In this document: positions 47,666 through 56,463 of the stretch, in pieces
Numbering within the stretch: position 1 is the stretch's first letter
How the letters are laid out: every line of letters starts with the position of its first letter
DNA from: JAXDJJ01 sp034665745
GTDB lineage: Bacteria > Actinomycetota > CADDZG01 > WHSQ01
DNA length: 64,000 nucleotides
NCBI GenBank assembly: GCA_034665745.1
Contig: JAXDJJ010000078.1
Coordinates: 39,874 to 103,873 of the forward strand
Direction of reading: 5' to 3'
Program-made: the position numbers and the translations under genes
The notes under the pieces: generated by a model
The model's input: only the letters and a program-made list of their open reading frames with translations
What the model was told of the DNA's origin: nothing
Database searches by the model: none

Positions 47666-50110
47666 CTAGATCGCGCCTGCGGTCGAGACCGGTGTGATCG
47701 TGATCGTCGCGTTGCTGGCGACCGGGATCGTCAGTACCCCGTTCTCCAGCGTCGGCTGACCAGCGGCGCCTGTCACAGCAGGCAACTGTGTCCATCCCCC
47801 ATCGAGACGCAGATCGAACGCACGGTTCGTCGTCACGGTCCCGGTGATGGGGGCCGTCGTGTCGATCGCCATCCGAGCAAGGTCGAGTCGGACCCTCGTA
47901 GCACCGGTGAGCTTCGCGGTGAATGCGTTCGATGTGGCAGCGGGCGACTTCGTTGCGTCGTCCAGCCACTGGATGCCCGACACGATGTAGGGACCCGCTT
48001 CTCCCGCTGCGGTTGGCGCGTCCGTGTCGGGAACGGTCACATACGGTTGCTCCGAGATCGCGAGCGAAGTCCCGTCGAAGAGTGCGTTTCCCGAGGGATC
48101 CGCGGTGAGCTCGGACATCCAGTACGCGTTGTCGAAATCGAAGTTCAGACCAAGACCCTGTGCCTGCACCTCTTCCGTTGCCCTCTCGAAAGCCATGTCC
48201 CTGCGGTAAGTGACGCGGGCTGGGTTCGGGTCGCGGGTGAAACGATGCTCGTAGTCGCCGACCGCCGACCACTGATCCATGGCGGGAGGCGTGTAGTGCT
48301 CGGCGACGACGTTCGAGTAGAGGCGGTGCCGATACCCAAGGGTCGTTAGTTGCTCGGACTGGCGCGCCACGCCGCCGTACATGACCAACTCATCCTCGAC
48401 TCCGGCGAAGATCGCCAAGGGAACGTGGCGGAGGTTGTCGAGCAGTTTGCGGGTGTGCTGATCACGCGGACGACTGCCGTTCGCTTCGATGTAGCACGGG
48501 GTGTATTCGTCGTACTTGAAAGTGTCACAACCCGGGAAGTCGAGACCGGTCCACGCTCCTTGCGTAACCGGCGGCGAGGCAGGCGCGCCCGCCGCAAAGC
48601 GATCCGGGTAGAGGACGGTCAGGAGGAACGAGCCGAAACCGCCCATCGAATGACCGCTGACGTAGACGCGGTTGCGGTCAGCCTTGAAGGTGTCGAAGAC
48701 GTCCTTCCACACTTCGAGGAAGTCCACATGGCCTCTGCTGACGTACCAACTCGAGGAACCACGAGCGGAAGGCGACACCACGATGGTGTCGAGGTCCTCG
48801 CCATACTGCTTGAACATCTTGGGGATCACGGCGCCGGCGGTGTGCGCGTTGCCACCGCGCCAGTGCAACCACCACTGCAAGGGAAGCTCCGCGGTGCCGT
48901 CGTACGCAGCCGGAAGGTAGACGCCGTAGTGCTGGAAGCGACCCTGCTGACCGCCCTCTTGGACAACGGCGGGGGTCGAGTCAGAGATGAAGATGCGGTC
49001 GTGGTAGCCGTGTCCCGGAACGTAGGTCTCGCTCACGCCCGACATCAGCTTGCTCGTGTCGATGGTGGTGAAGAACGGGTCGATCGTCTGCTTGTAAAGA
49101 GACAAGGCCTGATCCTTCTCGAACCAGATGCGGACGGGCTCATCGAAGCGGAAGCCGACGTTAGCGACGTTCGCGTGCTCGTCGGGACCGTCTGCGAAAG
49201 GCTCCATCTGGAGCGGCGAGAAGCCTGTGCCGGCTCCGTCCGCTGTTCCGGACGCGACCGCCAACTTCAGACCTTCGGGCGACGTGACGGAACCCAGAGG
49301 CAGTCGGGCCTCGATCGCGTTCGTGTATCCATCGGTGCTTGTCACGACGCTTCCCTCGTCTAGTGACGTGATGGCGCCTGATGCCAGGTCGGCGATCGCA
49401 CCGCTCGAACCGTTCAGGAACAACGCAACATCCGCGGTCGAGCTCTTCAGCCCCGATCCGAACGGGATGGTGCGCTCGGTCGAGCCGGGCTGAGTGTCGG
49501 CGAGCACGAGGATCCCAGTGGTGGGAGACGTCATGGTCGTAGTCCGAACAAGGAGGTAAGCCGAGTCAGCGTCGACCGCGACGCGAACCTCCTCGAGGTC
49601 GGCCCCGTAGACAGTGTCCTGCACGTCACCGTAGGTGTCGTCGGTCTGATACTCCTCCGGGATCGGGACATCGATCGGTGTAAGACCAACCACCTCGCCC
49701 ACGGCGTCAGCCTGGCCGAGTCCTTCTATCCGGTAGGTGCCTGGAGCTGCTTCCTGGAGCGCTGCCTGATCTTCGGTCCTGCGCGTGTCGCGGCCGTCGT
49801 CGGGGCCGTTCGCGTCGAAGATGTGGTCCTGGTACACGTACTCGCCGCCGGAGTAGACGGCCGTGCCGCCGTACCTCGAAGCCGTTCCGACCCAATCGGA
49901 GATGTCTCCGTCTACTTGCTTGGCAACGGGTGCGATCGGCTCAGCCGGGACGATGGTCCCTTCACCAGCCGGGGTCTCGGCGCTCAGCACCGGAAGGTCG
50001 GTTGGTTCGCCGGACAGCACCTGGGCGAGCGCCGAGGGAGCGAAGGCGAGGGAGAGGGCGGTGCCGAGAGCCAGGAAGCGGGCGCGAGAAGAAGCAGAAG
50101 GAGTTGTCAT
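47666..50110 (-). CDS. Large secreted alpha/beta-hydrolase (esterase-like)
   Basis: 814 aa. Signal peptide (about 1-29, cleavage after SALAQ region), an N-terminal sugar-binding-like beta domain (about 60-300, beginning KQVDGDISDWVGTASRYGG, a pattern seen in CBM9/DOMON-like modules), then an alpha/beta-hydrolase with PLQWWLHWRGGNAHTAG, the nucleophile elbow GHSMGGFGS and a later GVEDELVMYGG (acid) and AEHYTP (His). A C-terminal beta domain (from about 735) is Thr/Ala-rich. Similar to PHB-depolymerase/prolyl-oligopeptidase-like esterases. Substrate unknown. No SD near the ATG. Confidence 0.85.
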   Translation of the reverse strand: MTTPSASSRARFLALGTALSLAFAPSALAQVLSGEPTDLPVLSAETPAGEGTIVPAEPIAPVAKQVDGDISDWVGTASRYGGTAVYSGGEYVYQDHIFDANGPDDGRDTRRTEDQAALQEAAPGTYRIEGLGQADAVGEVVGLTPIDVPIPEEYQTDDTYGDVQDTVYGADLEEVRVAVDADSAYLLVRTTTMTSPTTGILVLADTQPGSTERTIPFGSGLKSSTADVALFLNGSSGAIADLASGAITSLDEGSVVTSTDGYTNAIEARLPLGSVTSPEGLKLAVASGTADGAGTGFSPLQMEPFADGPDEHANVANVGFRFDEPVRIWFEKDQALSLYKQTIDPFFTTIDTSKLMSGVSETYVPGHGYHDRIFISDSTPAVVQEGGQQGRFQHYGVYLPAAYDGTAELPLQWWLHWRGGNAHTAGAVIPKMFKQYGEDLDTIVVSPSARGSSSWYVSRGHVDFLEVWKDVFDTFKADRNRVYVSGHSMGGFGSFLLTVLYPDRFAAGAPASPPVTQGAWTGLDFPGCDTFKYDEYTPCYIEANGSRPRDQHTRKLLDNLRHVPLAIFAGVEDELVMYGGVARQSEQLTTLGYRHRLYSNVVAEHYTPPAMDQWSAVGDYEHRFTRDPNPARVTYRRDMAFERATEEVQAQGLGLNFDFDNAYWMSELTADPSGNALFDGTSLAISEQPYVTVPDTDAPTAAGEAGPYIVSGIQWLDDATKSPAATSNAFTAKLTGATRVRLDLARMAIDTTAPITGTVTTNRAFDLRLDGGWTQLPAVTGAAGQPTLENGVLTIPVASNATITITPVSTAGAI

Positions 50111-50153
50111 TTCGGCGTGATTCGTCGCCGATGTCCTACTTCCTGCCGTTTTG

Positions 50154-51422
50154 CTAGAGAACCGTGACCGGGATGCCTCCGGCGTCGCGGAGGGCTTTGT
50201 CGGTGGCCGAGTCGAGTTCGCTGACGGTCCGGTAGATCACGCCGTCGGGATCCAGTCCCAGGGCGTCCGCGTCAGTGTCGGTCAGGTGCTCGAGAAGGCT
50301 CTTTGAGGCAAGGACCTCGCCGTCCCTGGCGGACTCCTGGATCCTGGCTGCTTCGTTGACCCGGTCCCCCAGCGCGGTGACCTCGAGGCGGCCACCCGTG
50401 ACCAGCTGACCCATGTACAAAGCGCCACCCCAGTGGAGGCCGACGTTCACGTGACAGTCGGCGGATTCGATGAGCCCCGTCTCGTCGCCAACCTCTTTGG
50501 CAGCCCGAGCTGCCGCCTCCGTGATCTTGCGCGCCGCTTGGATCGCCGCGCGCGCGGCAGCTGAATCGGAACCGAGATCACCCGAGAGGAAGAAAGCAGT
50601 GACCCCATCCCCCGCGTGCTTGCCGACGATCCCTGTCTCCTCAACGACGACCTCGTCCATGGCGGTCGTGATGGCCCTGATCAGTTTGAAGTAGGCCGCG
50701 CTGGGCAGCCTGCGCGACAACACCGAGGATGACTGAAGGTCTGCAAAAAGAACGGCTGCTTTGTGGCGGCCAGGTTCCGTTAGCTGAGCCATCCGCTCGT
50801 ACATGTCTTCATCGCCCCGAGCGACGAGGTTCAGGACGCTCGCAGGCAAACCAGGGTCGAACAGCACTGCCGTCCCGATGTACTCACCGGCGTCGTCATG
50901 CAGCCGGATGTGCATCTCGACGATCTTGGCCGGAGGAAGGTCCCCCTGTACGAACTCCAGCTCGCTCGCCCAGAACGGTGGTGGATCCACCGGCACGAGA
51001 CCTTCGAACAGTTGGTCCACGATCCCGGGGAGATGCTCCTGGTTGGGCATGGCAGCGAACTCCATGGTCTTGTCCCAGCCTTCGAGCGAGCGGATGAAGA
51101 TCTCTTTCAGGCCTTCCTTACCACCCGGCGTCTCGGCCATACACATCGGAAACTCTTCGAGGAATGCCTTGATCTGGCTTTCCAAGGTGATCTTCGAAGA
51201 CCACACGCCTGACATGTAGGCCTCGACGATGTGCTTGCCGATGCAGAGCTCTTCATCGGTCGCTCCCCCGATGAGACGCCGCAGCTCGTCAGAGACCCAC
51301 ACGAGCGTGACCTTGCTGTCACACAAGAAGCTCGCGCCCCGCGCGCGGTCGAGCTCCTGCGCTATCTGCGCAAGACGTGGATCGTCGGGAAGGCTCGCGC
51401 TAGGCGATGGCTGCGAGGACAT
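50154..51422 (-). CDS. Class III nucleotidyl cyclase with N-terminal PAS-like domain
   Basis: 422 aa from ATG 51420-51422, overlapping the yebC stop by 23 nt; an earlier ATG (51462-51464) is possible. N-terminal sensor-like part (15-130: SFLCDSKVTLVWVSDELRRLIGG), a linker, and a cyclase homology domain from about 225: AAVLFADLQSSSVLS (first metal Asp), GKHAGDGVTAFF (second Asp), LGDRVNEAARIQ (Asn/Arg transition-state residues). Should be active; it is cytoplasmic, with no membrane helix. ATP or GTP preference cannot be set from what I see. The product could serve as a second messenger beside c-di-GMP. Confidence 0.88.
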   Translation of the reverse strand: MSSQPSPSASLPDDPRLAQIAQELDRARGASFLCDSKVTLVWVSDELRRLIGGATDEELCIGKHIVEAYMSGVWSSKITLESQIKAFLEEFPMCMAETPGGKEGLKEIFIRSLEGWDKTMEFAAMPNQEHLPGIVDQLFEGLVPVDPPPFWASELEFVQGDLPPAKIVEMHIRLHDDAGEYIGTAVLFDPGLPASVLNLVARGDEDMYERMAQLTEPGRHKAAVLFADLQSSSVLSRRLPSAAYFKLIRAITTAMDEVVVEETGIVGKHAGDGVTAFFLSGDLGSDSAAARAAIQAARKITEAAARAAKEVGDETGLIESADCHVNVGLHWGGALYMGQLVTGGRLEVTALGDRVNEAARIQESARDGEVLASKSLLEHLTDTDADALGLDPDGVIYRTVSELDSATDKALRDAGGIPVTVL

Positions 51423-52143
51423 CGTCCGGGATGTCGAAGTTGGCATAGACGTCTTGAACGTCATCGAGTTCCTCGAGGCTATCTATCAGGCCCAGAACGC
51501 TCTTCGCTTCGGATTCGTCTAGTTGCATCGTCGTCTTGGGGATCTGCGTCAGATCACTCGACTCGACCTCGATGCCGGCAGCTTCCAGCGCATCACGTAC
51601 CGCGCCTAGTGCCTCGGGTGGAGTAACGACTTCGATGCCGTCGTCGGTGGCGCGCACGTCCTCGGCCCCCGCGTCCGCTGCGGCGAGGAACACGTCTTCC
51701 TCGGTGGCACCTGAGGTGATCAACACGAGGCCCTTGGGCTCGAACATCCACGCAACGGCCCCGGGCTCGGCCATCTTTCCGCCTCTGCCGTTGAACGCGG
51801 CCCGAACATCTTGCGAGGTGCGGTTGCGGTTGTTCGTCAGACAACTGACCAGCACCGCTACCCCACCAGGTCCATAGCCTTCGTACGAGGTTTCCTCGTA
51901 GGCCTCACCTGCGAGTTCGCCCGTCCCGCGTTTGATCGCTCGCGCGATGTTGTCGTTCGGGACCGACGCGCCCTTCGCCTTCGCGATCGCAGTTGCGAGG
52001 GTCGGGTTGCCGTCGGGGTTGCCCCCACCTGAGCGAGCCGCGACCTCGACGAAGCGCAGGAGCTTCGACCACAGCTTCGCTCGCGCCGCATCGGTCGCAC
52101 CCTTCTTGCGCTTGATCGTTGCCCACTTAGAATGACCGGACAT
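51400..52143 (-). CDS. yebC: YebC/TACO1-family translation-associated protein
   Basis: 247 aa. MSGHSKWATIKRKKGATDAARAKLWSKL start, GRGTGELAGEAYEE-type middle and GYGPGGVAVLV, all family signatures. YebC proteins are annotated as transcription regulators, and recent work ties them to relief of proline-dependent ribosome stalling. In M. tuberculosis the homologue sits beside pdxT as here. Overlaps pdxT by 1 nt and the cyclase gene by 23 nt. Confidence 0.96.
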   Translation of the reverse strand: MSGHSKWATIKRKKGATDAARAKLWSKLLRFVEVAARSGGGNPDGNPTLATAIAKAKGASVPNDNIARAIKRGTGELAGEAYEETSYEGYGPGGVAVLVSCLTNNRNRTSQDVRAAFNGRGGKMAEPGAVAWMFEPKGLVLITSGATEEDVFLAAADAGAEDVRATDDGIEVVTPPEALGAVRDALEAAGIEVESSDLTQIPKTTMQLDESEAKSVLGLIDSLEELDDVQDVYANFDIPDDVLAAIA

Positions 52144-52715
52144 CAGCTCTCCAACATCTCGAGAAACAGTTCGTGGACCCTATTGTCCCCCGTCATCTCG
52201 GGGTGGAAGGTCGATGCCAGCAGACCCCCTTGGCGAACGAGGACGGGGCTACCGTCGTGCACGGCGAGCACCTCGACGCCGGCACCCACCTCCTCTATCG
52301 AGGGTGCACGGATGAACACGGCCCTGAAGGGGGCGTCGACACCTTCGATGGCTAGATCAGCCTCGAACGAGTCGACCTGGCGTCCGTACGCGTTCCGCCT
52401 GACGGAGATGTCCATCAGGCCCACTCGGTGCGGAGCGTCGTGGTCGCCGGTCACCGCGCTAGCCATCAGGATCGCGCCGGCGCACGTGCCATACAGAGGC
52501 ATCCCAGAACGAGCGCGCTCGGTCAATGGTTCGAGCAGGCCGAAGCGGTCCAGCAACTTGCCGATCGTCGTCGACTCTCCGCCCGGCATCACAACTGCAT
52601 CGACATCCGCAACCTCGTTCGGATAGCGGATCTCGATCGGAGTCGCACCCGCCGACTCGAGGGCGCGCATGTGCTCGCGCACATCCCCCTGAAGAGCGAG
52701 GACTCCGATCTTCAT
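52143..52715 (-). CDS. pdxT: Pyridoxal 5'-phosphate synthase glutaminase subunit
   Basis: 190 aa. MKIGVLALQGDVREH, MPGGESTTIGKLL, nucleophile Cys in YGTCAG and FHPEMTGD with the His/Glu dyad. Supplies ammonia to PdxS. ATG 52713-52715; the longer frame upstream lies inside pdxS. Confidence 0.96.
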   Translation of the reverse strand: MKIGVLALQGDVREHMRALESAGATPIEIRYPNEVADVDAVVMPGGESTTIGKLLDRFGLLEPLTERARSGMPLYGTCAGAILMASAVTGDHDAPHRVGLMDISVRRNAYGRQVDSFEADLAIEGVDAPFRAVFIRAPSIEEVGAGVEVLAVHDGSPVLVRQGGLLASTFHPEMTGDNRVHELFLEMLES

Positions 52716-52737
52716 TGCTGGCGGCGCCAGGTCTTCA

Positions 52738-53634
52738 TTACCAGCCGCGCGTCGCCAAACGCTGGGACTCTGGGATATCGGGGATGTTGATACCGACCAT
52801 CGCTTCACCCAGCCCGTGGCTGACCTTGGCGATGATGTCCGGATCCTTGAAATAGGTCGTGGCTTCGACGATGGCCTTCGCTCGCTCCGCGGGGTCCCCA
52901 GACTTGAAGATCCCGGAACCAACGAAGACGCCATCCGCGCCGAGCTGCATCATCAGAGCCGCATCCGCCGGGGTTGCGATACCACCGGCCGTGAACAGGA
53001 CGACGGGAAGCTGGCCGGTCTCGGCGCACGCGCGAACCAGCTCGTACGGCGCACGGAGTTCTTTCGCCTCAGCCATAAGCTCCTCGGGTCCGAGGGACTT
53101 CAACCGTCTGAGTCCCGACGTGATCGCGCGCATGTGTCGAACCGCTTCGACGACGTTGCCTGTCCCTGCCTCGCCCTTGCTGCGGATCATGGCCGCACCT
53201 TCTCCGATCCTGCGAAGAGCTTCACCGAGGTTCGTGGCTCCACAAACGAACGGAACCGTGTAGTCCCACTTGTCGACGTGGTGCGCTTCATCTGCGGGAG
53301 TGAGGACCTCGGACTCGTCGATGTAATCGACGCCAAGGCTCTGGAGGACCTGGGCCTCGGCGAAGTGGCCGATGCGACATTTCGCCATCACGGGGATCGA
53401 AACGGTGGCCATGATCTCTGCGATCTTCTCGGGGTCCGCCATCCGCACGACGCCGCCTTCGGCACGGATGTCGGCAGGCACACGCTCGAGCGCCATGACC
53501 GCAACCGCTCCGGCAGTCTCCGCGATCTTCGCCTGCTCGGCATTAGTGACGTCCATGATGACGCCGCCTTTGAGCATCTCTGCAAGCCCGCGCTTGACGC
53601 GCAGTCCGCCGGTCTCTGAAGTCATGTCGGGCAT
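52738..53634 (-). CDS. pdxS: Pyridoxal 5'-phosphate synthase lyase subunit
   Basis: 298 aa. VKRGLAEMLKGGVIMDVTNAEQAKIAE, catalytic lysines in MAKCRIGH and RSKGEAGTGN, and VLFTAGGIATPADAALMMQLGADGVFVGSGIFKS. Builds PLP from ribose 5-phosphate, glyceraldehyde 3-phosphate and ammonia. AGGAG precedes the ATG by 6 nt. pdxS-pdxT-yebC is the mycobacterial order. Confidence 0.97.
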   Translation of the reverse strand: MPDMTSETGGLRVKRGLAEMLKGGVIMDVTNAEQAKIAETAGAVAVMALERVPADIRAEGGVVRMADPEKIAEIMATVSIPVMAKCRIGHFAEAQVLQSLGVDYIDESEVLTPADEAHHVDKWDYTVPFVCGATNLGEALRRIGEGAAMIRSKGEAGTGNVVEAVRHMRAITSGLRRLKSLGPEELMAEAKELRAPYELVRACAETGQLPVVLFTAGGIATPADAALMMQLGADGVFVGSGIFKSGDPAERAKAIVEATTYFKDPDIIAKVSHGLGEAMVGINIPDIPESQRLATRGW

Positions 53635-53689
53635 CGGTGCTCCTTTTTAGCTAGTGGATGCACCTAAAGGGTACGCCGTACCTGCGCTA

Positions 53690-54742
53690 TCAGTTGAAGG
53701 CGATCGAGCCTTTGACCTGGCCCTTCTTCGAAGGCACCAACTCGACCCAGATCGGTCCCGGAGCGAAGACGAAGTCCTCGCCGGAGCGGGTTCGATACAG
53801 GGGCCTTCCATCCTTCATCGTCCAGGTGCCCGCGATCACTTTCCCATTACGGAAGAGAAGGGCCTTCCCCGTGCCCTTGAGATCAAGCTTCGGTGACGCA
53901 TTGCCGGCGACATCCACCAGTCGCCTGGAACTGTTCACCTCGACCTGCTGGATGAGAACGTTCGGAACGGCGATCTGGGCACCCTTGTTGGTCATGAAAG
54001 GACCGTCCTCGTAGCGCTTCCATGAATCGCCTTGCCACTTGTATTCGATCGTTACCGACGTATTGAAGTTCACGCGGATGCTCCGAGCCTTCTTGGCGAT
54101 CTCCTGCACCGGACCGAACTTGAAGACATCGGTCCGTGGTGGGTCCACCTTCTTGACCCGCTGGTCGTTGCGAAGGACTTCGGTCCTTACGAAGAGGTTG
54201 TGGACGAGGATCGTCCCTGGAGGCACCCGATAGAACGCACCTCGTTGGTTGAGTTCGTTCAGAAGGATCATGTTGCGTTTCTGGAGTTCCTTGTCCACGA
54301 TGCCGTTCGAGCCGGAGTATGCGATCACGCGCGTGAATGGCCGTGCGATCTTCGGGTCGTCGAACCGGGCGCTTCGCACCGGTCCCGCGTCATCCGATCT
54401 GCCGCAGTGATAGATCGCCATGAATCTGGTGATCCCTCCCTCGACGATCTCCTCGAACACGAGGTCGGCATCCTCGAGACCATGCTGGGGGCGAGCGTCC
54501 GGCGAGTTCTCGATCTTCACCGCAACCGCGGGGCGACCGAGCGAAACGCCTTTCGGGGGCTTGCTTCCGGTTAGCGGGCAGGTCGGGTCCACCGGTGGTG
54601 ACTCGGCTACATCGGTCGGTGTCGGAGCCGCGGCACCCGGTTCGCTCCCGCTGTCACAAGCGACGGCCGCGAGGACCAGTCCAGCCAACGCGACGTAGAG
54701 AAGAGCCTTACTTCGCAAAGCTGAACGATCCCTTCGCTTCAC
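53690..54742 (-). CDS. DUF3048 lipoprotein (copy 1)
   Basis: 350 aa from GTG 54740-54742, overlapping copy 2 by 35 nt; a TTG at 54716-54718 with GAAGGGA 9 nt upstream is an alternative that cuts the overlap to 11 nt and keeps the signal peptide. Lipobox LAAVAC, then the DUF3048 core: GRPAVAVKIENSPDARPQHGLEDADLVFEE, GGITRFMAIYH, GPVRSARF and the C-terminal beta domain with GKALLFRNGKVI. Extracytoplasmic lipoprotein of unknown function (YerB family). Tandem with copy 2, about one third identical by eye. Confidence 0.85.
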   Translation of the reverse strand: MKRRDRSALRSKALLYVALAGLVLAAVACDSGSEPGAAAPTPTDVAESPPVDPTCPLTGSKPPKGVSLGRPAVAVKIENSPDARPQHGLEDADLVFEEIVEGGITRFMAIYHCGRSDDAGPVRSARFDDPKIARPFTRVIAYSGSNGIVDKELQKRNMILLNELNQRGAFYRVPPGTILVHNLFVRTEVLRNDQRVKKVDPPRTDVFKFGPVQEIAKKARSIRVNFNTSVTIEYKWQGDSWKRYEDGPFMTNKGAQIAVPNVLIQQVEVNSSRRLVDVAGNASPKLDLKGTGKALLFRNGKVIAGTWTMKDGRPLYRTRSGEDFVFAPGPIWVELVPSKKGQVKGSIAFN

Positions 54743-55751
54743 CCTTGTCGTTCGGGAGCAACGCGATCCACGTTGTTCCCGCTTTCAGGATCATGGCCTC
54801 GCCGGCTTCGGTCTCAAAGCGCACGGGGTCTTCGATAGCCGCACGGACCCAGTGACCCTTGATCGCAACACCGTCACGGAAGAGCACTGCTTTCCCCGAC
54901 CCGGTGACATCTGCGATCTCGGTTCCCGCGGTGCCCACAACATCTGTCGGTCCCGAGAGATTCACCGTGTGTAGCTCCAGCAGCACGTTGTCGACCGCGA
55001 TCTGATCGCCCGAATCCGACATGAATGGCTCGCCACCCTGATACCGGTAGTACTTCCCGGTATCGAACTTGTAGGACACGACGGTGCCGCCGCTGAACGT
55101 CAGGGTGATCTCGTTCGCCTTCTTGAACTTGCCCTCCGGAAGGTCGCCGAACTTGTAGACATCGCTGGGTGGTGGCTCGTTGTATGTCTTCTGTCCGAGC
55201 TTCCGCACCGCTGCGGTGTTCGCGAACAACGTGTGTTCGAAGGCGTCGCCCGTTTCGACGCGCTGCATCGCCTCGCCGGCGGCGTTCTCCTCGATCTGGA
55301 CGATGCCGGCATCCGTGAGGCGGCTGAAGACGAAGTCGTTCGCGCCCGAGAAGGCCAAGATGTATGTGGTCGGAGTCATGATCGCGGGGTCCACGAGGCG
55401 GGCACTACGGATCGGACCGGCAAGCTTGGCGTCGGTGCAGTGATACATCGCGAGGAATCGCGTGATGCCTCCCTCGACCAGCTCCTCGTAAACGATCTCG
55501 GCGTCGTCGAGGCCCTTCAAGGGGTACGCGATCGAGGTGTTCTCGATCTTCACGGCAACGGCCGGACGATCCAGAACGGATTCTTTCGATGGCTCGAGGC
55601 CGGACAGCGGACAGGTCACTGGAGTTGGGTCGAGTGCATCTCCAACGAGGGGGATGTCCTTGACACCGCGGCCCCCGAGCAAGAAGTACGCACCCACCGC
55701 GAGAGCGAGCACACCGCCTACTGCAACCACTACCTTGCCTCTACGTGTCAC
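54708..55751 (-). CDS. DUF3048 protein (copy 2)
   Basis: 347 aa from GTG 55749-55751, chosen because AGGAGG stands 8 nt upstream; ATGs at 55773-55775 and 55785-55787 lack an SD. Uncleaved or cleaved N-terminal helix (RRGKVVVAVGGVLALAVGAYFLLGG), no lipobox Cys. The same DUF3048 core as copy 1: DRPAVAVKIENTSIAYPLKGLDDAEIVYEE, GGITRFLAMYH, GPIRSARL. Preceded by a terminator (55809-55828), so it starts a new transcription unit with copy 1. Confidence 0.87.
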   Translation of the reverse strand: MTRRGKVVVAVGGVLALAVGAYFLLGGRGVKDIPLVGDALDPTPVTCPLSGLEPSKESVLDRPAVAVKIENTSIAYPLKGLDDAEIVYEELVEGGITRFLAMYHCTDAKLAGPIRSARLVDPAIMTPTTYILAFSGANDFVFSRLTDAGIVQIEENAAGEAMQRVETGDAFEHTLFANTAAVRKLGQKTYNEPPPSDVYKFGDLPEGKFKKANEITLTFSGGTVVSYKFDTGKYYRYQGGEPFMSDSGDQIAVDNVLLELHTVNLSGPTDVVGTAGTEIADVTGSGKAVLFRDGVAIKGHWVRAAIEDPVRFETEAGEAMILKAGTTWIALLPNDKGEAKGSFSFAK

Positions 55752-55808
55752 GCGGGTCGCCTCCTGGGTCGTCATATGGGGGTGCATCGCGGCCGGTTTG
55801 GCGACGCG

Positions 55809-55828
55809 AAAAACGCCCCGTTCGGGCG
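55809..55828 (-). terminator. Intrinsic terminator after the M48-like gene
   Basis: Minus strand: CGCCC (55828-55824), 5-nt loop, GGGCG (55818-55814), then five U (55813-55809). It lies 63 nt after the stop of the M48-like gene. The rest of the gap 55752-55890 has no other feature. Confidence 0.75.
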
Positions 55829-55890
55829 CTCGATGACGCTACCACCGGGGAGCGTGGTGACGACGGAAATCCCTCGCGACCTCGCTCTGC

Positions 55891-56463
55891 CTAGAGGTCT
55901 CCGAGGGCCTCGATGCGCTCCTTGACCGGTCGGTGGGTGGGTCCATCTGCCACCAGATAGAAGCTCGCATAGCGGCCCTTGTACGCATGTGCTTTCTCGA
56001 TCGCAGAGGCGAGCGCAGGCGGGTAACGAGTCAATGCACAAGCGCGCACATCATCCGAGTAGCCCACAAGCACGCCTCTCCGTCCCGCTTCGCGATGACG
56101 AACCAGACAGTGGGCAACGATGGCTTCGAGTTCCGTTCGTGCATACCCGTCGAGTAGCGAGCGCGTCACGCCGACCACCGGACGGTCGGTGCGCCCGGAA
56201 AGTGCGTTGGCTCCATCGCCGGACAGGAGACACAGATCGACGCGACCGAGACCCAAACGTTCGCCGAGGCCGGATGCGATGTTGTGAAGGCGCGGCGCAT
56301 CCGATCCTGCGATCGGCCGGGCACCTGCTTCCTTCAATGCGCGGCGGGTGAGGCTCTTCTGCGACGTCAGGCTTATGCGCTGCAGGACCGAGGGCTTCTT
56401 GATGTAGCGATCGGCGTCGCTCGCGTTCCAGTCCCGCACGACAGAAGACATGGGATCGGCCAT
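55891..56463 (-). CDS. M48-like protein with a degenerate zinc motif
   Basis: 190 aa from ATG 56461-56463 (1-nt overlap with the lipoprotein stop). PRLHNIASGLGERLGLGRVDLCLLSGDGANALSGR and VVGVTRSLLDGYARTELEAIVAHCLVRH align by pattern to M48 peptidases (the NAFA and ELEAVLAHELAH parts), but the metal motif HExxH reads H-C-L-V-R-H: the catalytic Glu is Cys and the second His is displaced. It has no membrane helix. Probably a non-catalytic relative; function unknown. A sequencing or assembly error in one codon would not restore HExxH. Confidence 0.65.
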   Translation of the reverse strand: MADPMSSVVRDWNASDADRYIKKPSVLQRISLTSQKSLTRRALKEAGARPIAGSDAPRLHNIASGLGERLGLGRVDLCLLSGDGANALSGRTDRPVVGVTRSLLDGYARTELEAIVAHCLVRHREAGRRGVLVGYSDDVRACALTRYPPALASAIEKAHAYKGRYASFYLVADGPTHRPVKERIEALGDL

